Positions 1 through 12,200 of a DNA stretch of 64,000 nt are shown here, piece by piece. Location of the stretch: NCBI GenBank assembly GCA_013396525.1, contig VWYX01000348.1, positions 1 to 64,000 of the forward strand, written 5' to 3'. The notes beneath the pieces were generated by a model. It ran no database searches, was not told where the DNA came from, and was given only the letters and a program-made list of their open reading frames with translations. Every line of letters begins with the position of its first letter. Within the stretch, counting starts at the first letter, position 1. A program made the translations under genes and the position numbers. Origin of the DNA: Chaetorhynchus papuensis. Taxonomy: Eukaryota; Chordata; Aves; Passeriformes; Rhipiduridae.

Positions 1-2266
1 CTGTTTCTGGGGCTGTATAAAACAACACATCTAACAATATACAACAAAGTGCTTTGAAGAAGGTTCATGAAATACAGATTATGGTGGTTTTGCATGGCGT
101 GACAAGGAAATACATTTTGTTGTGCTTGTGTTTATGCCTGTATACAGCTGGAACATCCCTGCAAATACATATTATTTTGGCACCTGATTTTAAAGAGCTG
201 CTACAACACATAGATGCCTGTTGCTGTTCCAGGAGAGGAGCAGGAGGTGACTGGGGTATGTTCCTGCTCTGTGTTCAGCTCAGGGACAGAGGTACTGGGA
301 ATCTTGTGTGACTCCTGCTCAGCTCCCACTTCACACACGGTAACTTTAGTGCTTTTTAACTACCTTGGCAAATCAGACCCAGAAAAATTATTTCTGCCCT
401 GGAGCAGCTGGGAATTGCCTCATATGGCTCAAAATATGGCATAAAACTTGTTAAGTACCCGTTCACAGCCTGCTTTCTGGCCTGTGTCCCTCCCAGGTTT
501 GGCTCCCTGGCGTCAGTGGCCAACAGGAGCACCTTTGTGATTGTCCATGGCAGCAGCATTTTTCTCTCATGGCAGGAATGCCTTTTTACCCTGTCAGTTG
601 TTATTTGCCTTAAGAAACCTGTCAAGAGAATATCTCATCTCTCTGTTTTAAAGGATTCTCTGTGAAGGATGGGGAGGTACTGCCCCAGCCCTTCCTTCTG
701 CAAGTGATGAAGGACCTGACCTGCTTTTCTTACATACTGGCATAGTTTCCTCTTTTGTATTTTGAATGTGGTATAATTATTAGGTGCATCAAAAGTATAC
801 GTTGTAAAGCTGAGACAGAGAGATTAATGACTTATTGTAATAATGGATTATTAATGATCCATTTTTATACCCACATTGGCTTTGTGACTTCAGCTCGTTG
901 TGCAGGTCAGAGCTCTCTCCTGCTCCGAGCTCTGTTTCTGCATCAACTTGCATGGCTGGTTGGGTCCGATGGAAAAAACTGTGCACTTGGTGCCCCTCAG
1001 TTGATGTAGGATAATCACTTTTGGTATGTGACTTGATTTGAGGCAATCTGTGACCAATTTTTTGTTGTTGTTGACCATTCTGGTCAGCACAGAGCTAAAA
1101 AAGCCAGACCAAGGCCATGCAACGGGTTGGGAGGATTAATGCTGGACAGTCACTTTCCCTGGTTTCCCAAATTTTGTGGCAGAGCAGGCTGGCAGGATCT
1201 GGGTTGCACTGATCTTTTGGCATGAATCAGGCAGGCAGCAAAGGCCCAGGGGTGAGCTGCAACAAGATGTTCTCTGTAACAGAGGATCAGAGGAAACGTC
1301 TCTTTTTAGGAAAGACATTAAGTACTTGGACTTGTTATGAGATAAATTTAAAGGATGAGCATGATTGATTCTAAATTAGCTTTAAAGGGGTTTTTATTTT
1401 ATCCAAAAGAATTGATTACTAGCCATATCAAAAACTGGGAGTAGTTACTGGAGTGGTTTGACTGTACAAAATTAATCTCAGTCAAATAAAACTGACAGCC
1501 GTGGTTCACATCTGGGCTGGCTTCACCCCTGCCAAATCCTCTTGCAAGAACAAGCTCCAGGTGTTTCTGCCTCCTCACAGCAAAGAAGTGGCTGCATTAG
1601 CTTTCAGGAAACGTTTAATGGGTGTACAACATGGAATATCAGTGTTGCAGTATATAGCTTTATTAGCTGAGCTGCAGGAATTGTTTTCTGAGTTGTGTCG
1701 GTCCTTCGCACGGATTACAGAATGGAACAGAAGGTATTTATTAGTCCTTGGGAGCCATAAGACAGAATAATACTTACCTGGCTGGAAATATGATCAGTCT
1801 TGTAATAGATACTGCTGTATTTAAGGAAGAAACACACAAACCATTTTGTAATTGGTAAGCAAGAATTTTTAGGTGTCCTGGCAGGCACAGGCATGTGTCT
1901 CCCTGAAGGGTTAGCACATTTGTAGGGCAGATCTCAAGGTTTTTCTGAATAAAACTCTATACATGAGCTAGGACTGGGCTTCGTAATTCAGAAAGAAAGA
2001 TGTGCCATCACCTAGTTGCAGTGGTTAATCCTTCCAGGTGTTCCCAGTCTACCAGAGCTACATGACCATGTCTTTCCATCTTGAGAATCTCCCAAAATAG
2101 CTGATAAAAATATTGTGAATAAAGTCGTGTTTAGATATGATTTACTCTAAGTGGTAAGGTTTTACCGGAACATTTAGAAATTGGAAGGTTCATGCTTTTA
2201 AGTTAAGCCTCAAAATGAGGTGGTAGTTTCTATTTTAAAACCTGAGCAAACCAAACAGGATTATAC

Positions 2267-2332
2267 TATGTTCATTATACTGCGTTGAAGAAAAACAGTT
2301 TTGTTTTTCTTCAACACAGTATAATGAACATA
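2267..2332. repeat. near-perfect 30-bp inverted repeat (hairpin), MITE-like or miRNA-like
   Basis: The left arm (2267-2296) and right arm (2303-2332) are reverse complements over 30 bp with a single mismatch, C at 2283 opposite A at 2316. The loop is 6 bases (2297-2302). Both ends of the palindrome are TA, so an inner 62-bp element flanked by TA/TA duplications is possible. That is the target preference of Tc1/mariner transposons and their miniature derivatives. A transcript from either strand would fold into a pre-miRNA-sized stem. I do not recognise the arm sequence as a known microRNA or repeat. The single mismatch suggests a recent origin or selection to keep the pairing. Confidence 0.9.
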
Positions 2333-2783
2333 CGTCAAATATTTCAAGTTTTTTACTGTAGCGAGAACTTTGAAATTTTACTTTTACCAGGTCATAGCAA
2401 GAAATAATATTCCAGCATTTCCTATGGTGGGTAGACCCAGTGTGTATTTTGAGACGCAGGCCTTGTAGTGCCTGTTCAGCTTTGGTCCGTGCTCTCAAGC
2501 CCCTGGAAACACAACCCAAAAATGATGTGATCAGACCTTCACCCTGTGAATGGTTTGCAATGAAACCAGCCCGTGCCTGCCCTCCCTGTGGGAGTCACAG
2601 TGCAGCAGGAACAGATTTCTGCTGCCATTTTTGGGGCAGAGGGAGTTTTCTTGGGAAAAAACTTTGAGCAGGTCATAGGCTTTTGGCTGCCTCCTGAAGC
2701 CCTTTTCCAAGAGGCTGCTGGAAGCTCAAATTGCCCTGGCACAAGAGCAAATAGCTCTGCAGCAGAGAGACCACAGAGGGAAC

Positions 2784-2808
2784 AGAGATGAGAATTGTTC
2801 TCATCTCT
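2784..2808. repeat. short perfect hairpin
   Basis: An 11-bp inverted repeat (2784-2794 and 2798-2808) surrounds a 3-base loop. It is followed within 10 bases by a run of about ten A. Nothing further supports a function, and it may be chance or a relic of slippage. Confidence 0.7.
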
Positions 2809-4042
2809 ATTGAGAAAAAAAAAAGGACAGAGGGTATAAGTAAACAGTCAATAATTGTAGTACTCTGAAACCTAATTACTTTTGGTATTTGTAAAAAGAA
2901 CCTGCATCATTCAAAAGAGTATATTGTAGCCAATTTTACTGATTATGCCTCCAGTTATGGAGAGTTTTGTTTGTATTGATCTGATCCAGAAGTAGGAATG
3001 CCTCCAGAAATGCCATTCTTGTCAGGCTCCTGTTTTGCATAATATAATGCCCATTTCAAAAGTTGAGAAATACCCAGATTAATTTGCTCACAGATAAGAA
3101 CAACCCACAAGCTGTTGATTAAGAGGAAAAGTAAGTGCATTGAAAAAGACAAACCGAAACCAGCCCAGCCCCACTCTTGACCATTTCATCAGCATTGCTG
3201 TCCTGGCAGGCTGAGCAATGTGTGAAAAGCTGGTCATGTAAAATGCTGCTTCTATGTTTGTTTCGCTCATTTTTTTGTCCTTGCATGATGCATGGCAGGC
3301 TGATAGACTGGGATTCTGTGGTGGCTTTGAACTGGGCTTCAAAATGTAGAACAGAGCAGTGTAAGATTAAAGGGTGTACTTTGAAACCTGTATTAGGATG
3401 GTGTTTCTTGACATATCTCCACTGTGCATTCAGCCTGGGGACTTGTGGAAAGACAATGTGGTTTTTGCTGTTGTTTTTCTCCTATTTAATTGCATAAAGC
3501 AGCTGGGAAGAGCTGGGATCTTGAGGAAAGTGATGGGGAAAACAATGTTGGGTATAAGGCTTGTGCTCAGGTTGCTCTTGGCTTGTCCAAAATACTGTTC
3601 AGAAGAGTGCAAATGTTGAACTACCTAGGTCAGCTTGGATACACAGGTCCCTACAGCCTTGTGTCCTTCAGCCCTTGATGGGAGTGCCTCTCTGCCCAGT
3701 GTCTGTCACTAGCAGAACTGGTAGGGATTCACTGAGACATGGGTTTGACCCTTTAAGTGCTGGGGGCAACCTGATTGGCCTTTTTCCTGCATTTCTGCCT
3801 ATTCAGCCTTTCTGCACTTGGTGGTAAATACCAGTACTTCAGCCCATTTGGTGAGAGGGTTTAAATTGCTGAGATGATCGCAGGCTGTATATTTCTACCT
3901 TCCTATCTCTACTGCTGATATTCAAGTGTGACTTGTGTGACCCAGTCCTGTGAATCATTACAGATTTTTGTTGCAACTCCCTGTATCACTGTGTACAGAC
4001 TTTATTTCCTTCTGTGCTCCAGTGCCTCTCTTCCACACTGGC

Positions 4043-4071
4043 CTGATTGTTTGTGCTGTGGTTTCTTGCAG
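4043..4071 (+). other. ERBB4: branch-point candidate and 3' splice site of ERBB4 intron 1
   Basis: The acceptor reads TTTCTTGCAG with AG at 4070-4071. A pyrimidine- and T-rich tract precedes it. CTGAT at 4043-4047, with its A at 4046, fits the yUnAy branch consensus and lies 25 bases upstream of the AG, a normal distance. The branch site is a motif match only. Confidence 0.85.
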
Positions 4072-4223
4072 TGTGTGCCGGCACCGAAAACAAGCTGAGC
4101 TCCCTCTCTGACCTGGAGCAGCAGTACCGGGCCCTGCGCAAGTACTATGAGAACTGCGAGGTAGTGATGGGCAACCTGGAGATCACCAGCATCGAGCACA
4201 ACAGAGACCTCTCCTTCCTGAGG
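4072..4223 (+). CDS. ERBB4: ERBB4 exon 2 (receptor tyrosine kinase erbB-4, extracellular domain I)
   Basis: This 152-bp internal exon encodes the mature N-terminal part of ErbB4 (HER4), the plasma-membrane receptor tyrosine kinase for neuregulins and some EGF-family ligands, which dimerises with other ErbB receptors. The first two bases (TG) finish a split valine codon. Fifty full codons follow, from CysAlaGlyThrGluAsnLys to AspLeuSerPheLeuArg. From memory, the 51 residues match human ERBB4 residues 28-78, the start of the first receptor L domain just after the signal peptide. The two cysteines fall at the positions of human Cys29 and Cys56, a disulfide pair. Length and phases (2 bases in, phase 0 out) match the human exon as I know it. 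The signal-peptide exon and exon 3 lie outside the window. An open frame starting upstream at 4047 and running on to 4511 is read-through into intron, not the coding start. Confidence 0.98.
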
Positions 4224-4229
4224 GTAAGC
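4221..4229 (+). other. ERBB4: 5' splice site of ERBB4 intron 2
   Basis: The exon ends in AGG and the intron opens with GTAAGC at 4224. This is a close match to the vertebrate donor consensus. The break falls after a complete arginine codon, so exon 3 should begin in phase 0. Confidence 0.95.
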
Positions 4230-6264
4230 AGGCTGCTGTTCTCCTTCCCTCTGCTTCTGCGTTTGGGGGAGCAGCAATGGCTGCTGGGCTGGAAAAGAGC
4301 AGGCATCTCTCCCACCAGCTCCACTGTGATGCAAGAGGACGATAAAATGTCAGGGATGTGCAGAGAGCAAGAGCAATGTCATTGCTGTGACAGGTGCTCT
4401 GTGTGTGAGTCATTTAGGTTTATCCAGGATGTTGGGGAGAAAGCTGTGACGCTGGAAGGTGACGCCTCAGGTCACTCACTTTGTGTTGCCAGCAGGTACA
4501 TTGCAGGTTAGGTGGGTTTTAGGAAGGTCAGAGAATCATGCAGGTAAGTGCTGGAGGACTGGAGAGGCTAATCCTAATAAAATGCTAGATACGGGCCAAT
4601 TGATAGACTAAGGGAAGAACTATGGGCAATGTTTGTGGAGCATTTAAGAAAAATAAAAACAGGGACCGCTGAATGAACATAAAACCTTCTTTGGATATGA
4701 GACTGGAGCTATGATCCTAACTGAATGTCCTGCATCCAGGGAAACTCTGTGGTAGATGAAGGCTGTACTGCTTCTGGAGAGCCTGGGTTGTGCATTCCCT
4801 CAGTCCTCTTTACATCAAATTTTGGATTTGTGAAGGAACATTTCAGTGTGGTTTGCAGATTCCCCATTGCCATGCTGGCAACGGCAAGAGAGAAGGGTGA
4901 ACACCGAGTTCAGAGAACTTAACCCCATTATTATTTGGCATTTCACAATCTTTATGTTTAAAGAAATATCTCACTAAAGGTGTGATCCAGGTGGGCATCT
5001 GAGGATGCTGTAGATGGTGTGGCTGTAATATGGAAGGTAGCTCTGAGGGCCAGGGTAGAAAAGGCAGCCCATGGCAGTATGGCTGCAGTCTGTTCTGCGA
5101 TTGTACTCTCCATGACACAGATAAGAGTTTACATTGCTCGTGTTGCTCGCCTGTACCTCTGAGAAATGCTGATGTCATGTTCCAGGATGCATGTCGGTGT
5201 GTAAGTGGCACGTTCACGTGGCAGGAGCGGTGGAGTTTAAATCTGGCAGCAGGAAGAGGCGGTGGGAGGCAGCCCCATCTGGTTGGGTTACACTCACTCA
5301 TTCCGTTTGCTGGGTCTCGGGTGAGCTGAGTGCTCAATTCCAGTCTGTAAAACTGTGAACTTTCCACCACAGTTTCTAGCAAAGGCAAAGCCAACTCTCC
5401 AGCAGAGTGTTTAGCTTTGCTTCACATTGGATTTGTTGGGGATTTCACAGCCTTGCCACTCCATACATTGGCATATATTTACTCTAAGTGTACACCAGGC
5501 TGCTGAAAGATCTGCAAGCAAAATTCAGCTACCAGACATGTCTGGAGTAAAGTTCGGGGTGCTAATTGCACTCAGACTAACAGATTGCCTGTTAATTTGA
5601 GTGACGAATGCCTCGGAAGTAAATGCTATCCATACATTTCACAGTTGTGACAGGTGGGAAAAACACATATGCTTTTGCTCTGAAATAGATACAGCCTTGG
5701 TGCAGCTGGACCAGCGTTCCCCAACGCGCTGGACAGGTGGCAGATCCTCCTCCTGTGAGGGCAGGATCCCTGCTCTGACTGGGGCATCTCTGCAGCTTCA
5801 GATGCCTCCTGAAACCCCTGACTGGGCCATCGTGCGTGGCTCGAATTCATCACAGACAGTCCTTCCGCTTCGGCTTTTCTTCCTCCTTATGCTGCCTGCT
5901 GGGAGGTAGGGAAAGAAAATTACTTGGAAATTAAGGAATTAGCGTTCCTCACAGAGGGCTGCCGTAAGCAGCATGAAATATTGGTGGAAAGAAGGCAGCA
6001 AAATCATCAAATGAGAACAAGAAGGAAAAGCCCTGTTCAGAAAATGAAGGTGGTTTGGTCACTTGTGTTTTTTTGGTGACAGCTACTATCGCTTTTTTAT
6101 TAGTTTTATTACTTCTCTTACCTGCATCTGCCCCCTCACAGATGTCTCAGCAAAAAAGCAGAACTTGAAACAAAACTCAGCAAACTGGAAGGCCTAGTTA
6201 GTATGATAAATTGTAGTCATTAAAGTAGAAAACCAAACCGAAGAGAACATGTTCTCGGTGAGGC

Positions 6265-6280
6265 AAATAAATAAATAAAT
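6265..6280. repeat. (AAAT)n microsatellite
   Basis: Four uninterrupted AAAT units. This is a short simple repeat with no functional sign. Confidence 0.9.
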
Positions 6281-9200
6281 GTTGGCACATTTACACCGAT
6301 AATTCGACATTCATTAGTTAGGCAGTATTACCCATTTTATCATATTAAAAATGGTTTTAATGGCCAAATGAAGGTGGCAGATGGGACATAACTAAGAGAA
6401 AGGCTGTTTGTCTCTCTCAGATTTAAATGCGGTGAACTTGCCATGCAACATCACACTCCTTCAGCCTGCTCCAGTGTTTTAGTCTCTGTTGCAGTAATTG
6501 CCCTCTTCTTCCACCAAAAATGCTTCAGGTAAATGCTGGTGCTGCCCTGGGTTATCTGTGTCCCCTGCTGACGACGACCATGGCTCTGTGTGCCCACCTG
6601 CCCTCTCCATAGTGCTCAGCTTAGCTGGACAGCTTCTTGCTCCAGGACAGAGGCGAGACCCAGTGAGCTGTAGGCATGCTGAGCCTTTTCATCATGCAGT
6701 AATAAACAAACAGCATAAATGAATTGAAGTGAAAAAACCCCATAATTTTATTTACCCTGCAGAGGAACATTAAAAGATCAGCATCCCATCTCTCATATTT
6801 ATTTAGACATTTATTCCCTAAGTAGATTTGCTTTATGTCTATGAGTTAGCTCTCTGGATATCTACTGATGAAGACTAAAAGGGGCTGTCTGTCACCTGAA
6901 TGAAGTGTTCAGCCACTTAAGCTTCCAGGTCTGCAGATCATGAGGAGCTTGATTTCTGTAAGGGATTGCACGTGCCAGTTGTTTCTTTTCCTTCTGTTCT
7001 TATATGCGTGCAGAGCAGGAGTACAGATCTTCTGTGTTACTTAAATGTATTTTATTTTGGTTCCTGATTGTGTTATATTCTTGGTATTCCTTTTCTGTGA
7101 GCAACTGCAGTATGAATTTGTGCTCTGCGTGTGCTGCCCTCCAGCTCCACCAGCTCTGCTCTGCTGCTTGGTGCTTGCTGCCTCCCTGTGCTGTGGCCAC
7201 AATGGCAGTCATGGCAGCGGAAAGGAGCACTTAGTAGCAGGAAAAATTGTGTCTAAGCCTGAGTGTTAGGCACGGAAAGATGTTTCTGACATCTCTGGGC
7301 TGGTAGCTGGCTTGCTTTGTCCTTCTTCTGAGGCCCAACCTACTCACAGAAAATGTACAAGGGGTTATTCAGTTTGGCAATGAAATGAGGCTGAGGTTAA
7401 TGCAGCCCATGGCTGCTGCAGTCCTACCTCCCCGTCACAGCCAAGGCAGGCTCTCCACTGGCATGGGTGCTGCCAAGAGTGTGATTGAACTGAGCAGGAC
7501 AAATAATTGGGTGGAAAACGGTCCCTCAGAGCTCTCTTGTCCCTGTCGTGTGTCCAGGCTCACCCAGCAAGTCAGCAGTGGCAGTGGTGAGGGGTTGGGC
7601 CCCATCTCCCACTGCTTCCCAACCCACCAGAATGCTTCTCCTAATTGCACAGGCCAGGCTTTTGCACTAGGATTTGCTCCATGAAACCAGATAAGCTGGT
7701 TGAGCTGGTGCGTGTCTTGAGTCTCGTCCAGGCGAGAGCTGAGATTTACTTCCCTGCTTTGGACGGTAGAAAAAAAAACCTCTTGAGAAAAGCTCAGATT
7801 GTTCACTGGTTCATATTGCAAACAACTGTTTGAAGAACAGAAGGGGGAACCTATTTTAGTTGCACTTGGTAGAGCTGACAGTTCCTACTGTGGGCTGTTC
7901 TTATTTCTTAATAACATCTCCATATTCAATTTTCAAAATAAAATACACAATTAGTGTATCACAAAACAATCTTCTGCAAGTACTTCTGTTCTGTTAAACA
8001 CATTTGGTAAATGAGAGTTATCTTTGACTAATCCCCTGGCTTTTAGCAATTCACAGTCAGTAAATTGTCTTCTCGTGCCAGGGTTTTATTTAACCAATTC
8101 AGATTATTTATTTTTAAAGACATGATCAAAGTTCTGTGCTGTTCCCTGCCATAACTCTCCCAAGTGATTATGAAACTCATTTTTAACCACAATCAACAGT
8201 CTTCAAAAACTATCTACCACTGTTTTATGGGTTCTTTTTTTCATTTACCTCAGCAGTGCTTGTGTAGCGCCTCCAGCCACACTTGCAGGGCAGCTGGCTG
8301 ACACTTAACAGGGGGGATGTTTCATGGGGGCAGTTTTACAGTTATTGCAGAGATGTAGGGCCCCATCTCCCCTCTGTCAGCACACACGGCCCTGTGCTTG
8401 GTGAGAACCCCTGCCAGCCCCACCTTAGCCCGTTCCTTACAGTCACATTTAGACTCTGTGGCAGATGGGATTTGGCCATTTGGGCTTTATATTCTTTGTT
8501 ACTGGTTGCGTTTAATCTTTGGAGGAAGTTTTGGGGAAACAGACCCCTCTGAGGAGTGAGGACTGCCAGAGAGCGGGGGGAAGAGTTGGGTTGCAAAGCA
8601 TGCTGCCTGGCCCCATGGCATTCGGAGCTGCTTCTAGTTAAAATAAACAGAAGTGGGGTTTTTTTAACACTTTTTGGTCTTTTACAGCAAGAACAGGGCT
8701 AAGCAGACCCTTTTGAAAGCTCTGGTGGCAGAGCTGAGAGGAGATGTTGGCACAGGAAGAGTCTGCATCTGAACAGACGTGTCGGGGAGGGGTGTGCAGA
8801 GACGGGAGGGCATTGCTTGGCAGAGCAGCGTGGTGATGTGTGTGGCTCCTGAAGGCCTGGCAACACAGCTCTGCATCCCTTCTGCAGCAAAATGGTATCT
8901 GACTGCCCAGCTGACAGGCTTCAGTAAGGTTCCTGCTCAACAGAAAGGGCCGTGGAGTACTGTGCCTGTTAAGAGCTCTCAGAAGGACAGGCTGTGGGGG
9001 TAGCTGTGTCTCTGTGGAGGCGGATTTTCTGCAGAAGTGCTAGGAAAGCATTGCAGTGCAGCTCTACCCCAGAATGGGGATTTTCGGGAGGGGTTTGCTG
9101 GGCAAGGCCGCCGTGTAGCATTTGTCATGCAGTGAGTTGCATCACTTGCCAGTGTGTGTTTTGTCCTTGGCTGGCAAGAGGCAAAGTGGCCTCCAGGTAA

Positions 9201-12200
9201 TTACAGACATGGAAATTGAGTACATGTATTTATATGTTCATAATTGTCCTCCCAGGACCTCACCTGTTATAAAACAAAACATAAACAACAGCGGTGTGAT
9301 GGTCAGAGCTGTGCATGCCACACAAATCCAGGTGGAAAGAGGATGCCTCCAACTTGCTGTTGAACACAAGTGCTGTGCTGGGTGGGTTACAAGAGACCAG
9401 TTGCATGCCAGACCACGCTTCTGGGGTAGACAAAATGTTTCACACTGGCTGTGATCAGCTGCCAGCTGTGCTGGGTGAACCTGAGCTGATTTTAAAGTGA
9501 GCTGCATCCCAGACTCGGAGGGTGGAGTGGGAGCAAAGGCTAATTGCAGAAGGCATATGTGATACAGCTCTGCTCCAGGAGAATGGCTTCCTCTGCCATT
9601 TCCCATTGCTTGTGTAGAAATAGCAGCTTAAATAATCACAAGAGTTTAAACTCCTCCCGAAGTGGCTAGGAAGCTTGGATTGCCAAGGAGAGGAATGCCA
9701 CAGATTTGCATGGTCTGCCAGGCTTGTCCTGTGCTTGGAAGCAGGTATTGAAATGCTGCAGGCACAGTGAGAAGCTAAATACCAGGCACTGTTGTGCTAA
9801 CTGGTGTTCCCATGGCCCTCGTCCCTTTATGTTGATACCACACTCCACATAGTCCCTACCACAGAGTCACCCAGCTCCATCCCAACCCCACCACTCCCAG
9901 AGCCCCCCAGCCAGTAGGGAAAAGGCATCCAGCACTTTCTGACCTAAATGTCTTCAGAGGTGTTACATTATTTTTGTGCTTCTGTTGCTTATCCCCCTTA
10001 TCTGTTGTACTGACAGATCACCTGCTTTCCTGTGCTGTCCCAGTGCCCATTACAGGTGTCTGTAATTCAGGGAAGTCCCTGTAGCTCTGCAGGCTGCCCT
10101 TAGCAAACCCTGTGCCTCCCTTGGATGCTCAAAATCCCCTTTTTAGCACTGCCTGTAATGGTTTCAACCCATTTGTGGTAGACACAGGACATGGTACTGC
10201 TCATTTTGTGCTGAAGCTTCTGGTCTAAGCCTCTGACTGCTGCTGCTGGATGCAACTTCGCAGCTCAGGGACCCTGCTCACACCTCCCCTTCTTTCTCCC
10301 CAAAAGGCTGGATCAATATACAAGTAATCCTCAAGCAGAGTTTACCAAGCTGTAACCAAATACATGGTCATTAGCATATATTATTTAGCAATCAGTTTTG
10401 GTGGCTTGGTACGAAAGATGCATTTGAAATAACCAGTTGTGTTTAGGAGGAGAGTTGGTGCTGTGGAAGTGCGGAGCTGGGTGCTGTAGAAATGCAGGCT
10501 CCTGTTTTGGTGCAGTGATGGACTGTGGAGTATTTGTGTCTGTGCCTGCTGAGTGCTCTGAGGGTCCCCGGGAAGCATGTTTTGGGGGGAGGATGGCTGC
10601 AGGTTTCCAGAAGAGCCTGAGTCTGCTGGGGATGGCACTGGGGTGCTCCTCACATCCCACCTGCTGCAAGGCTGCCCTTGTGAGTGCTGCCAAAGCAGCC
10701 ACATCCCCGTGTCCATGTCCCCATGATTGATTTGCTGTATAAAACTCATGCCATCATTCTCATGGAGTGACGAGTAGGCGGTATCAGTCTGCCCTTTGTT
10801 ATGCATTCCCCCATGAAGGGTGAGTTCAGAAAGGCTCCCTTGTCAGAGCTGTTGGGGGACTTGGGGATGGATCCCAACCTGGGGCTTGTTTTGCCCCTTC
10901 TCTGGGTTGGCAGTGGCCAAGAGCTTCCCCAGCTCTCCCACAGCCTTTCTTTCCTTGTGTCTCCTTTGATAAGGGGGAGCATCCTTCAGCTGTATCATGT
11001 GTGGAGAGTAGAGGTCAAGATTTGAAGTCCAGGTTGATTAAAGAGTCTCTTTAAATTGTCGTTCAGCATTTCCCATTCAGCTCCTATTGTGCAGCAGGTG
11101 CCGCATCTCCAGCTGCTTGGGAAGCCTGTCTGATTCATGTGCAAGGCAGTGGTAGCCACTCTGGAGCAGGAGAGAGATAAAAGAAGCCTGACTTGAATTA
11201 TTCAGAGAAGCCCAGACCCACACATGTGCTCGAGATCAACAATATCCTCTTCGCTCGCTATTCCGTTTTTGTGGTTGCACTGAAGCTGCCCTTGGTTAGG
11301 CAGAGTGGAGCACTGGGAAGGTGATGTGGAGCGGCTCCCCCGTGCCCAGGGTGTGCACCAGTCCTCCCTGTGATGTGAGGTGGAAGTCTGTCCTTCTCAC
11401 TGGTCCTGCTGAACCTCACAGGCCCCTCTGGCAGCTTCTGGGCCCAGCAGGGGTGCCCAGGTGGGTGTGGGATGCATGGCATGGGAGTGCCCCTGCTTGT
11501 GACAGTGTGCCATTCCACAGTACTCCCACCACCTTGCTGGGAAATTACGAGGTGCAAGAGGCTCCAGGACCAAAAATATGCCCAGGACATAAGGAGCACT
11601 GCTCCAGGTGGAGTGTTTCCCAGTTTTGCAGAGGTACATGCTGGATGGGTGCAGGCTGGCACCAGTTCAGCTGGAGTCACGTGTGGAGGATGAAAATACA
11701 GACCAGGAGTCAAATATTAAACGTGAACAAAAATAACTGTTTGGACTTACGGCTCTGTCTAGGCTTGTTACTTTTTAAAACTTAAATACAGACTATCAAT
11801 TCATTTCTTTTCCAATTGTTTAGTGCCTCATCAGAGTCTTCCTTCTGTCTGTCCATGAAGGGGTCTGATGCCTGGGTGTCTTCAAAATACATGTGGCTAA
11901 GCCAGACTGCAGAAGCTGCTGGGATGAGTGCTATAAAAATGCTGGTAGTGGAGGGGAGGACATTATTAAAAATAAAACAGTGCAAACCTTCTTAATTAGG
12001 TGTTGTTTCTCTTTGAAGCTGATCTTCCCTCTAGGCCAGTGAAACCAATTATACCCTTTCTTTCAAACACCTTACGTTGTTAATGATCTTACTCTTTAAA
12101 TGTAAACCTCTCCCCTACCAATGTGATTGGAAATGCTGACTTCCTACTGAAGCTTAAGAAAAACAAACAGCAGAGTAAAGTTAAACCAGCCAATGGAAAA

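Larger units (their letters stand above)
1..4071 (+). other. ERBB4: ERBB4 intron 1, 3' part
   Basis: This stretch precedes the exon 2 acceptor and is the distal end of intron 1 of ERBB4, a very long intron in vertebrates. I see no exon, CR1 copy or LTR in it. The base composition is moderately AT-rich, with short A and T runs. The notable structures are the long hairpin at 2267-2332 and a small perfect hairpin at 2784-2808. Open frames here are short, overlap on both strands and resemble no known family. The intron identity is inferred from the exon that follows. Confidence 0.9.

Noticed and set aside
4047..4511. 154-codon + frame covering the ERBB4 exon
   Set aside because: Only 4072-4223 is exon. 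The frame starts in the polypyrimidine region and runs past a good donor into intron, so its Met and its stop are not biological.
4843..5394. 183-codon minus-strand frame
   Set aside because: Intronic, with no recognisable family and overlapping frames on the other strand. No sign of a retrocopy such as a poly(A) tail or flanking duplication.
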